Assembly: GCA_037893245.1 (NCBI GenBank)
Contig: JBAIAA010000739.1
Coordinates: 62,001 to 126,000 of the forward strand
Source of the DNA: Crossaster papposus
Taxonomy: Eukaryota > Echinodermata > Asteroidea > Velatida > Solasteridae
Direction: 5' to 3'
DNA length: 64,000 bases
Position 1 is the stretch's first letter. Every line of letters starts with the position of its first letter. The notes beneath the pieces are model-generated. The model saw only the letters and a list, made by a program, of their open reading frames with translations. It had not been told where the DNA came from and did not search any database. The position numbers were made by a program, and so were the translations under genes. This document shows positions 21,701 to 33,000 of this stretch, in pieces.

Positions 21701-23965
21701 GAGCGACGTCCATCCCCAGTAGAGTGACGTCCGTCCCCAGTAGAGTGACGTCCGTCCCCAGTAGAGCGACGTCCGTCCCCAGTAGAGCGACGTCCATCCC
21801 CAGTAGAGCGACGTCCATCCCCAGTAGAGTGAGGTCCACCCCCAGTAGAGTGACGTCCATCCCCAGTAGAGTGACGTCCGTCCCAGTAGACTGACACCAT
21901 CCCCAGTAGAGTGACGTCCATCCCCAGTAGAGTGACGTCCATCCCAGTAGTCTGCCGTCCATCCCCAGTAGACTGACGTCCATCCCCGGTAGAGTGACGT
22001 CCATTCCCAGTAGACTGACGTCCATCCCCAGTAGAGTGACGTCCATCCCCAGTAGAGCGACGTCCATCCCTAGTAGACTGACGTGGTAGACTGCCGTCCA
22101 TCCCAAGTAGAGTCTTGTCCATCCCCAGTAGAGTGACGTCCATCCCCAGTAGAGCGACGTCCGTCCCCAGTAGAGCGACGTCCATCCCCAGTAGAGTGAC
22201 GTCCATCCCCAGTAGAGTGAGGTCCACCCCCAGTAGAGTGACGTCCATCCCCAGTAGAGTGACGTCCGTCCCAGTAGACTGACAAAATCCCCAGTAGAGT
22301 GACGTCCATCCCCAGTAGAGTGACGTCCATCCCCAGTAGAGTGACGTCCATCCCCAGTAGACTGACGTCCATCCCCAGTAGAGTGACGTTCATCCCCAGT
22401 AGAGTGACGTCCATGCAACCAACCAACCTGCCTGCCTGCCACAAACACCAGCCAGCCAACCATCGCATGTTAGTAGTCAAACTCCATCTCTTTTATCTTT
22501 ATAGTCATCACTCATTATTATCTTCTTCCCCCAACAGTGGCCCATTCGCCAGCCCCTCTTCCTAGCCTACCGCGCCTTCCTGGCCTTCTACACCTTGGCC
22601 TGGCTTATCATGTCTATCGTCAACGCCGGCCGTACCACAGGGCTTGGCGGCTTCTTCGTCTTCCTGACCAACTGGACCTATATCGTGCTTAGCTTGTACC
22701 TCCTTGTCGCCTTTATGTCCACGGCATTCGCGTCGTACAAGCTGAGATCATGGCGCGCACCGCATGGTAAGTAGATATTCTTGATCCGAGGAAGTGCTGC
22801 AATTGTAAAGAATGTAGTTCCTGCTGCCACTTCTTTGTTTGTGTACAAAGTCTATGAAGAGTAGAGTTCATTTTCTAACACAATTGGAAATGTTTCTCAG
22901 AAACAGATTCTACTAGTCTTTTAAACATGTTTGCAATGACTGACCTTCACTGAGATATGATGACAACAAGTGGTTGCAGGATGCAACATTTTTTCCTGCA
23001 ATACTTGCATACTGTGTTAATCTTTTTATTAAGAAACCATTATAATATATTGCCAAGCGATGATTATATTTATGACAGCATACCATATATTTTTAATTGT
23101 TCCGTTACTGAGCGCTTTGTTGAATTATTATAAACATCGTCTTACCGCGAAATGATGAGCTGCCTCTTGGTTTGTAGTGGGAGTTGATTGGTACCCGTTT
23201 TAGTATAATTCAGCACGAAATTTTTACTAAATCTACCCTACACTAAATACGTATGATAAACCGTTTACCCTTGCAGTTAATCGCAACGCAGAGGGGCCGA
23301 CTACTCTTCGTGAACCAGGAAACACCGCTAACTATGAAGCACCAACGGGAGATCCAGATCCCGAGGTGGTCGGACCGAGCGGCCACGCCACTCCGCAGAT
23401 GACTCCCCCGAGCTCCCCGTTCTACCTCAAGATCACCTGGATCCTCTTCAACATCTGCCTAACCTTCGGTCCCATCATCAGCATTGTCTACTGGGCCTTC
23501 ATCTTCGACCCAGCCTTCGTCTACGCTAACCAGGGAGGCGCTTTCGGCGTTGCGCTGACCGTACACCGCCACGCTTTCAACACTGTCTTCGCGTACCTAG
23601 ATCTCGCCGCGTCTGCCACGCCGATCCGATTTTGGCACTTCGTGTACCCCTGCGGGTACGGCGTCCTGTACGCGTTGTTCTCCTTGATCTACTACTGGGC
23701 GGGAGGGACTAACCCTTACCTGGAAAGCCCGGCAATCTACCCGACCCTCTTAGACTGGACAAACCCGGGGAAGACCGTTCTGGTTATCATTGGCTTCGTG
23801 TTCGTTCTGATCGTCTTCCATACGCTCGCCTTCGGTTGCTTCAAACTGCGAATGCTCGTGGCGCGGAGGTTCCACGTGCTGACTCGAGTTGAGCCGTACG
23901 CGCAGACTCTGCGAAATGAGCACCACGATACAGAAGATGAAAACCAAGAAACGAATGATGTATGA
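18748..23965 (+). CDS. rolling-stone-like multi-pass membrane protein
   Basis: The exons are 18748-18864, 22538-22766 and 23277-23965, phases 0 and 1 (1035 nt, 344 aa). Exon 1 ends LFTHFQ and joins to WPIRQPLFLAYRAF, the family's F-x-x-Q-W-then-TM1 layout. Further hallmarks are FVFLTNWTYIVLSLY, HRHAFNTVFAYLDLAASATP, IRFWHFVYPCGYGVLY, YYWAGGTNPY and the IYPTLLDW..PGKT stretch before the last membrane span. About seven hydrophobic segments are visible. Residues 116-148 form a polar Pro/Gly/Thr linker. Drosophila rolling stone acts in myoblast fusion. The role of invertebrate homologues is otherwise largely unknown, so function is not inferred here. The start ATG at 18748 is the most plausible one in frame. 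The tail (EHHDTEDENQETNDV) is acidic and cytoplasmic by expectation. Intron 1 contains the large 21-bp minisatellite. Confidence 0.85.
19889..22414. repeat. 21-bp minisatellite, about 120 units
   Basis: The consensus unit is GTAGAGTGACGTCCATCCCC plus A. Variants are GCGACGTCC, ACTGACGTCC and GAGGTCC, plus single-base or CAGTCC insertions that shift phase locally. Many units carry the CREB/ATF core TGACGTC. Higher-order order is visible, with alternation of TG and CG unit types and a duplicated block at about 21830-21960 and 22200-22330. It lies wholly within intron 1 of the rolling-stone gene. Because 21 is a multiple of 3, long open frames appear on both strands. They are not genes. Confidence 0.95.
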
Positions 23966-24195
23966 ACAGTAATGACGACAGATTCGTTTGGCACTTTACT
24001 TAATGTATGGAGAGAAACAACAACGAGCTTGCATGCTACAGTGGAACTCAACGAGCCTCTCTAACTGCTAGCCACTTCAGGAGGACGTCATCAGTACAAA
24101 GGCTTTTTGCAAACTGTCATCGCTTGCTAACTTGTGCAGATAAGTTTATGTCATGCACAGATGCAGGTGGTGCTGTAGCTGACATTGTTGTGTGT

Positions 24196-24201
24196 ATTAA
24201 A
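24196..24201 (+). promoter_or_regulatory. candidate poly(A) signal ATTAAA
   Basis: ATTAAA lies about 230 nt downstream of the rolling-stone stop codon, the nearest plausible signal. It is a common variant of AATAAA. It is not proven. Confidence 0.35.
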
Positions 24202-24251
24202 CTGGCGCTTCTTTAAGTTGGTCAGTTCTGAGATGTGAAATTTACATATGA

Positions 24252-24427
24252 AGCACGATATGTGGCAGAGAAACCCCCCCCCCCCCTCTTTTGTGTTGAC
24301 CATTGTGTTCCCGGAATCTCAGGAATTCCTTTTAGGTTTCGAGGGGGGATGGGTTAGGTTACAATAGTGTTGAGTGTGTATAAAGTATAAGGATAAGAGG
24401 GGGTACCCCTCTGCCACATATCGTGCT
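24252..24427. mobile_element. inverted-repeat MITE with poly-C
   Basis: The left end AGCACGATATGTGGCAGAG and right end CTCTGCCACATATCGTGCT are perfect reverse complements; a C run on the left faces GGGGGTACC on the right. It lies in the 3-prime flank of the rolling-stone gene and could end up in its transcript. Confidence 0.8.
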
Positions 24428-25260
24428 GGGTATAGAAATTTACCAAGCAAAAAAAAACAAGCACGGTGCCCGTCAGGAATTAGTTTTAAGAAATACCCGC
24501 AACTTGCCACATATTGAAGCCTCACAAGAGTTGTACATAGTTTCCAGTTGAGTTTTATATAAATTGTAACTGGAATTATTTTTTTAAGATTTCGAAACGA
24601 GAATGCTGAAAGTAATACGGTATTTCCAATAATAATGAAGTTGCTTGCAACTTGCTACATATAGCTTCACATAAGCTTTACATAGTTTTGAGATAATAGT
24701 TTTGTATAAATTGCAACTGATGAAGTGCCTTTGAATATTTCGAAACTAGAAATGCTGAAAGTAATACGTAGGCCTACTCTGTCACGCTAATGAAGTTACC
24801 AGAAAGGTTTATAATCCGAGTTACTCGGACTTAAAATTAAAACACTATTTCGAATACAAAGCTTAGCAATTTGTTTACCTTTCTGGCCATATTTAACCTA
24901 AATTTAACATTCGGATATCAATAAAAGTATATTAATTTTACAAATATCATTTATTTGCTGATTTGTCTAGTAATGCTACAAAGCCTGAACGCGCGACGGA
25001 AAACAACATTCCCTAATTTCGATTTGCTGTTCATAATTTTTATTCAAAGGACGTACGTCATCAAAAGGGCGTTTTTTCCAATCGGCAGTTTCCATAAAAT
25101 TGTGGCATTAGGCCTAAATAAAAAAACATGGCAATACAAACTTAAAGCAACTTTCTAAATTTCTGCACCAATCGCGAATCAAAACCTAGCCAAATACGTT
25201 GCCGTGGTGCTATTTTACACTTCCTGTGCGTTCTTATCTCCAGACGTATATATATTAACC

Positions 25261-25460
25261 AGTTCGCGTCGGATGCCGTGTATACACGCATTTTTTTCTC
25301 CAGGGATTCAAATCAAATGGCGGATAAACACATCACCATAGGCCCGAAATCTGTCAGCGACTGGCTCGCCGTGAGCGAGACCGTGTGCTATCCAAAGATG
25401 CTGACCTTTCGGATCGAGGTTCGTGAAAAAGAATCCCGCGCCTGGTTCTGGTCAAAGTAC
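25261..25460 (+). repeat. dispersed repeat, copy 2 of 3
   Basis: Same family as 605-850 and 28668-28890; contains GTTCGCGTCGGATGCCGTGT, TCTGTCAGCGACTGGCTCG and GATCGAGGTTCGTGAAAAA. Non-coding. Confidence 0.6.
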
Positions 25461-25809
25461 ATACAATTATACCAGCGCGAACTGGTTGAAAATTAACTGT
25501 TTAAAATACTGTCACGGTGACACAATATCAGGGTAATATTTTATATCAACTGTACTCTACTAAAATGTTCACAATTAGACACCTATATATACTTTTCGGG
25601 TAAAAAAGGTAAAATATATTTAATATTGAACATTTCAAAGTTAATATGTAATATTAAAAACTAGCAAAAATAGTTTCTTTTCTAATAAAAAAGACTGCTA
25701 TAAGGTATAAATCACGTCAAATTCAGCTTGAAACTTTATAGAATGACTATAAACAATAATCATATGAATTCGTACAAAAGATTTTAAACATGTTGTTGTA
25801 GCTGTAACA

Positions 25810-25815
25810 TTTATT
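25810..25815 (-). promoter_or_regulatory. poly(A) signal AATAAA of the first receptor gene
   Basis: AATAAA on the minus strand, about 100 nt after the TGA at 25913-25915. The spacing is plausible for a short 3-prime untranslated region and supports the terminal-exon call. Confidence 0.6.
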
Positions 25816-25912
25816 TAAGTGCAATGGTGTCTTTCGGCCGAGGTGGGGGAGACCAATATTTTGATCGTCTTTAATTTGTTTCGTTTCTCCTGCTTGTGCA
25901 TGGGATCTAGCC

Positions 25913-27030
25913 TCAGCGTGGACTTATATCCTCATAGGCTGGATTATCTGCAGTGTGGAGAAAGGGAAGCAAAGTTAATAATTATTACATCCATCGAACA
26001 AAAATTTCAAAAAAAAAAGGGACAAAAATGATAACAAGTAGATAGTAAAATCAAATATGGTTGCAGACAAAAACCAATTCGTGCAAAATTTAATGTAAAT
26101 CCCGTGACAATCACCAACATTTATTAGGAAATGGCCAGAATAAAAATGATACAAAAAACAATGATGCAGAAACCATATTTCTTGCATGATTTTGAATTAA
26201 GTGCATTTCTGCAACAAATAGGGTCCTAACTTCGGGCTGAAATTAAAGGCCAAGTAAAAATAAACAGGTTTAAATTTCTGCCACATTACATAACTGAAAT
26301 TGGAATAAGTTACAAGATTTATAAACAGGTCAGCGAGCTTCGCTTTATCAAATTAATTTTAAAAATGATCTGAAAAATGAAAAAAATGAAAAAAAAATGG
26401 TTGCTGCGATTGACATTTGACATGCATAACAGACACGTCATACAAACCACATTGCCTTTAAGAATGCACAATAACTTTGTCACCTGTTTTTATTTTTGTC
26501 TTTTGTTTTACCCGTTTGTATTCAGTGCACTTTCGAAGCTGCACAAAGGACAAGAACGAAAAACAAACAGATGAAGAAAAAAGTTTAAGACAATTAAGAT
26601 CAAGTTGAGGGAGTCCGGTTGGCGTAGCAGTTCTTTCTTCGCCTTCCAACGCTGTGACCCGGGTTCGAATCCCGCCTGAGCCAAAATGTGGATCAAGTTT
26701 TCAGTCCCTGCCTGATTTCAATTGGTTTTCCACAGAATATTTTTCCTGGGTTTTCCTCCTACAGTGGATTCCTCTAAACAGGTTACCCACCTAAATCAAG
26801 AATTGAATAAATTAAATTAAATATGGTCTATTTGAGATGCGATTCTAATTTGTTTGAGGTAAAACATGATAAAGGTTAACAATAAATACAGCATGACAGA
26901 GTTTTCAAACAAAATTCTACTCTGACCTCACCTATATAAGAGGAATCTCTCGCTGTTGTGTTTGTGGTTCCTTTACTCCAGTTATTATTGGGCGTCCTGG
27001 TGGTCTGGTTTCGGGATGTGGAGAAAACAC
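25913..27030 (-). CDS. receptor 1 exons 23-24: cytoplasmic tail
   Basis: The exons are 26932-27030 and 25913-25947. Exon 23 encodes a Thr/Asn/Arg-rich tail segment. The last exon follows a strong pyrimidine-rich acceptor (25948-25949) and encodes only DNPAYEDISPR before TGA. NPAY is an NPxY motif, the class recognised by PTB domains and clathrin adaptors. Phase fits and an AATAAA lies about 100 nt on. This short exon is the least certain part of the model. Confidence 0.6.
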
Positions 27031-30000
27031 CTGTAGTATAAAAAAGTGGGTTTTATCACACCGGACTATTATACATACAAAACACGTCTTTAAAAAAGTA
27101 AATGAAGGATCAACATTTAAAAAACAGAGGACTTTCAAGGACAAAATTAAGATAAAATGGCGGCAGGACTTTTAGAAGTATAGTTTTCGTTGATACTTGC
27201 GATGTCCACAGCATAAACAAAGTCTTGCTTAGTAAAAAAAGGTTAGCAGGCAAAACTCCATGTGTTTTTTGTGCTAAGCAAAATACCTGCTGAATACCAG
27301 TCTCAAATAATATACGTCACCTTAAAATTATATTTGTAGCCCTGTTTTTTCCAAGGAAGAATTTCCGGTGCTAAGCAATTTTTTTGTGCTGAGCAGCTCC
27401 TGATTTGTATCACTGTTGAAGGGATTCTGAGGTCTTACAGCTTATATGACAACCTAGCACCCACCTGACTTGTCGCCGGTCTCTGGAGCGCAGTACGGGC
27501 AGCAGGCCTGCATCCAACGTTGCCGCATCTCTGGCTGCAGCAAGCACTGGAAGACGAACACGGCAAAGCCCTGCAGGGAGTTAAAGGCCGCGAAGAGGTA
27601 GCCGACTGTCAGGGCAGCCTCTCCGATGGCAAAGAAGCCCAGGATCCAGGTCAGGCCGAGCAGGATCGTCACGCTGACGGTGGCACGGAGCTGAGCCGTG
27701 ACGTTGAAGCGGTCCGAGTTGCTGATCTTGCTCCGGCGCAGCCGGCAGAGCTTCCAGGTGACCGCGACGAAGACGACGACGTTAAAGATGAGAACAAGGC
27801 AGACGGGAAGAAGAAAGGAGAGGGCGAACGAGAGGCCGCTCAACCAACATCTGAAGATGAAAGGGAATAATATAGATTGCAATTGAGTCTTCTATGATAG
27901 GCCCAACATCCAGCTCTAAAAAAAAAAATTCTTCACTATTCAGTGTCGTCCAGAAATGTGGATTCGAACTGGTTGAACATTCGCTCTATTCTCCTGATTT
28001 GCCACCCTCTGACCTCTTCCCAAAGTTGAAGAAGGAGCTTGATAATCATCATGTTGCCACAAACGATGACGTCATTTGATGCCGTCGACCACTTTCTGGG
28101 GGCCAAGATAACGGCTTCTACACAAAAGGGATCCGTTTGCTCTATGACCGCTAGACTAAATGTGGTAATGTAGTAAGGGACTTGTTGAAAAATAAATTAG
28201 TTTGATTTTCTAAAACCAACTCCTATCTTGGGCGACAAACTCAGTTATCAATCAATTCTTAACAAATATAATTTAAAAAAAACCACTTACAACCCAGTGC
28301 TGTTCCCATAGTTTTGGATGTCTACCCCTATTGTTGTTCCAACAATTGCAAGTGGTATACCTGAAAATACAAATTTGTTGATGAGCGGGATAATTATTTA
28401 CGTCTCATTTTTCTGACTGCTATCGGGACCAGGCTTTCTCAAATGCACAGCTAAATGCATCTAAATAAGAGAAGAAGCTTAAAAGTTAGTGAAGGAAGAT
28501 AATGATAAGGTGCGAGTATCGGGCTCCAGGGGAGGTTGAATGAGTTGTTCACATAGCAACTGTTCTTTCAATGGGGTGTACGTCGCTGGTGTTACCCGGC
28601 GTGCTACAATTATTTAATATCGTATACCAGTGAGATTGCTTTGTCTGTTTGCTGACTTTCTTAACCAGTTCACGCCGGATGACGTATATAAACGCAAAGT
28701 TTTCCCTAAATTCAAAACGGATGACGCATAAACACGCCAAGTTCAAGTTCGGAAATGTCCGTCAGCAGCGAGCAAAGCCAGAAATGCGTGGGTGTGCTTC
28801 TCGGCACTATTGGCCTAAACCTGCTTCGGATCGAGCTTCAATAAAAATAATCCCACCCCTCGGCTCGGCGGGAACCAGATACTTAATTAAATCAAAGTCA
28901 GGTGTCGATATTGAGCCCCCAGCTCGCTTATTTTTTTCGCTGAGGGGGTACTCGTTCACGGAGCCCATAGCTGTACTTAGCAAAACCAGTGGAATCGGCA
29001 AGGTAGAGGCGTTTGTTAACACTCACCCCATCCGATGACCATCATCTTAAGCAAGAAATGAGAGTAATACGTCGCGAAGACCTTCACCAAGGCCATGTAC
29101 ATGTTGAATGCCTGGATGACCATCCACGCCATGGCAACCAAGAGCGAGAAATGTAAACAGATTGCCATGGCAACGCACAGCTCGTCTGGGAGAGATTCCT
29201 TGTACTCGGCAGTCAGGGAGGCCCCGATGAAGAAAATGTTGACGAAGATCAACGAGATGACAAAGTTGACCAGGACCTTGGCACGTTTGCTGCCGCTGAA
29301 CTTTTTGCTGTTCCGAGCAAGTAAAAGACAACATGAAGGTGACATGAATGTAAATATAATAAGCAAAACATTTTTTTAGTCCCTGCAAGTCCATCACATG
29401 TTCTTCAGTCTTAAATCAAATTAGGTAAAGTCACTGGCTATTCAAATGAACTGTTAACAAAAGCATTCCTTTGTCATTGTTCTACTAGTTACTTGCAACT
29501 GGCGTTATGAAATACAAATTATGACTGGACTTGTGGCTGGACTTGTGACTGGACTTGTAACTGGACAATTGGGACTGGACAATTGGTACCGGACTTGTGA
29601 CTGAACTTGTGAAAGCTACTTGCAGAGACTTGAATACTAGCAGATTGCATCTCCACTATTTGAAAGATATGAGTTTGAGCAAATAAATTGCAGGTGTTTA
29701 TTTTGGTTTGAAAGAATGGAGAAAACTCACAAACAACTTTATGGAACTACAAAGTTTAAAGTTTACTTTGGACACAGCATTTTATGTTGAACATCATTTA
29801 AAAAAACGTCGGCTCATTGATTCGCATGTCAGAAAGAAAATTTTTTAAAGCAACGATAATCACTCACTCATTCAGTTTTGCTCTTGATCTGGGGCTGTTG
29901 GAAGAAAGTAAGAAATAAGATCAACACGAGAAAACAAAACACTATGATTTGGGTGCAATTCTGGGAACGTTAAAAATGTCAACAATGCTCACAATCGCCA

Positions 30001-33000
30001 TAGGTGCAACTACATCATTTAGAGGAATTGTAATGTTCTTAATACTAAATATTTTAATATTGCTTAAAAGTAATATGTATACTTGGATTTAAACTGAATT
30101 ACACCAAAAATTGCTCGATTGATTGATTGATTTTGTGTGCACACTTTGGACAGCGCCATATTTAGTTTTTCAATGAATAATATATTTCAGCTGGCATACG
30201 TATACAAATTTTATGAAAAATGGTTTAGATTTTTGCTTAATTTTAAATTGAAACGGGCAGCTATCAACAAATAGCGGCAAAATACTTGTATGAATTTTAA
30301 AACTAGTTGTGCTGTTAAAAATGCTTGAAAATTGCTTTCGCGAAGAGTGACTTTTGCGCTGTGTTTTGGCAATTGACGTTTGTTACAAACTAACCAACGA
30401 ACTCGAACAAAGATACTGACAAATTGGGAGACTGCCAACATAGTGCCGGTCCGGCACTGCGGAGGTTCAAGTCCAGCCTTGCCAATTTCTTTGTTCTCTT
30501 TGAAATATTTGAACTAATTAATTAACTAACTAACAAATAAACAAACAAACAAACAAACTAACTAACGAAGGGTGGACAAGGCGATTTCTTCAGCTTCTTA
30601 TTTACCTGCAGCTAAAAATCTAGAACAACAACTATAAATAGAAAGTTAATTAAGAATAGCCTCACCCGCAGCATGTGTATGTAATTAGAGTCAACGTCAG
30701 GCCAATAAGGGACAGAGCGCATCCAACGTACGATACAACAGACAAGGCAAGTTGGTGTTCTGGCGCGAAAGTAGGACCCTCGTATATGTCCTGAAACACC
30801 CAAAAAACGAGAGAAAAAATGGTGTCAGTAAACAAAAATTCTTCAATAAATCAATAATCAATATCTATTAAAAAATAAAAAAAAATACAAGTTGAAGAAA
30901 AAAAATAAAAAATTTATCAACGGCAATTGTTGAAAATGTTTTTATGGTAACTCCCAAACATTTTTTGTAAAAAATATCAAAATTTGCAAGTACTGGTTTT
31001 CCTTGTTCATTAATTCCCTTTATTTTTAGTTTCTGTTGAAGAGAAACATGAAACCCAAATTTAGTGCACAAAAAAAACACCTCACACATGAACTCCTAAA
31101 ACACAAATTCTTCACAAATTTTCCCCCACCTCCTAAATTGGAAAGAAAAATAGCATTAAATTTTGTGTCATATTAAACTTTGATAAAATCTGTACAAAGT
31201 GTTAAATCAACATTCAAAGTGTGCTGTCAGTGAAGACCACGCTTTAAAAAGTTCAATTTAAAACATACATCGAAAGCGTTGAATTTAACATTTTGAAAGT
31301 TGAATCTATTTTCTGAATCTATATCAGTTTAATATGTGTCGATAATCCAACTTTAAAATTGTGGTCACTGAACGCACAATTATAATGTTGATTTAATACT
31401 TTAGTTTTAAGCGTGTGTGTCACTTTTATAATCTGTCACCATCCAAACCCAAGTTACACAAAGTTTTGGTTCACATAATACCGTGCCCCAACCCCAATAC
31501 AAAACAAATTTAGAAAGAAGAAATTCATGTAAGTAAAATGGCTTCAAGTCTATCTTTTCAAAATTGACGTACCATCAGCATGGCAAAGTTAGTGAGATGG
31601 CTGCACTTGCAGACAATGTCGCTGTCGTCAATGTCGTTACTGATAAACAGGCTGCAACCATCAGTTGACCAGCCACCCCATCCACCTAGAAAACAACCAT
31701 CGAGTGTTAAATTTACACAGAAATAGTACTATGGGCTTTAGCCAGTCGGCCATATTGAATTAAAAGTGAGGCAACATTTTCTTTTTTGGACTTGCAGAGA
31801 GAAATTACAATACCTCCAAATAGGCACTTAGGGAGACAATCCCATAGAGATGTACACAAACTTAAAACAGTCCTAACTTGTTTACCCTAACCCTTTTCTC
31901 TAAGATCTTCGAGATTTATGCTATTTAGACCCAAACTCTGTCGTTCTAGGACAACAATAACTCCCAAATAGCGTTTTTAGGGTAGCTAGACACTTAGGAA
32001 GACAGTGAAAAGTTTCCCTAAGTGCCACTGTCTCCTTATTACCTAAAAACTTACGCTAATTTCTCTCTCCAAGTGCCTATTTGGAAGAATTAAGGCAATG
32101 ACCTAATGTTAATTACAAATTAATACCAGGTTTTGCTGATGAATAATTATAAATTTGTGATTAAACATATTAATGTTTTAAGCCACATTTATTTAAAAAT
32201 TGAAAGTGGGGCTAGAATGCAAAAATAGTCTGGCCCCATTTAATTCAACAGCTCATATTTTATAAAAGACATTCAGGAAACATGACCAAAATGACTTTCT
32301 TGGGAATTAGGTACATGAACCCAGGGGCAGAAAATTTATTCGAAACTTGAGACTTGAGATTTCAGAAACAATTGCCACTAACCATTTTCTTTCTCGTCCC
32401 AAAACACACAACGGGGGTTGTCTGCGTCCTATGCAAAAAAAGAAAAAAACAGTCTGTATTTATTTGCACCAAACAGATAAAATATGATCTTTGTATATCA
32501 ATACTCAGTAATTTTTAACTAGAATTTTGTTCAAGAAATTTGTTATTGATAATTAATTTTGGTGAAAAGTTTGTTTAAAAAAAGGATTAGCCCGACTATC
32601 ACAATATTTATTTTGAGCTTGAAAACCCTAAAAATTTTAATTTCAAAATGGAGCCTATCTTTTCCCTGAAATCCCGAATTCCATGGCTGTATTCTGGTGA
32701 TTCCTTTTTACAACTTTTATGAACAAATAAAATAAATTGGTAACAAAGTTGGAACAGGTGCCCATTAAACAATTGGGTTTTTTTTCAGTTTTAGGACGGG
32801 TACGGCAAGTTATAATCCTACCATTCTTGCTTTACGGAATGAAATAGTAGCAGGCTCGTCCAAGTCGGTAATGTTCAGGTCTCCAACGGCAGCCGAAATG
32901 ACAACGCCGTTAATAATAGTCTTGTAACCCGCACGACACGAAACAGAAATGCAGTCGATTGATGGGGTGGTACTGCCAAGGGTTGAGATTGCCATCGCGT

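Larger units (their letters stand above)
23966..25912. other. intergenic space between two converging genes
   Basis: The rolling-stone gene ends at 23965 and the first receptor ends at 25913; they converge. The space holds a candidate poly(A) signal, an inverted-repeat element at 24252, a repeat copy at 25261 and AT-rich sequence. The GCTTCACATA/CTTGCTACATATAG-like motifs near 24510 and 24655 are a local duplication. No exon is recognised. Confidence 0.5.

Noticed and set aside
19859-22480. Very long open frames on both strands (up to about 860 codons)
   Set aside because: They are produced by the 21-bp minisatellite, whose length is a multiple of three; the translations are monotonous heptads and lie inside an intron.
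23737-24051. Minus-strand frame over the rolling-stone exon
   Set aside because: Antisense of the well-supported third exon.
27520-27870. Plus-strand frame rich in Glu, Lys and Asp
   Set aside because: It is the antisense of the TM5-TM7 exon of the receptor.
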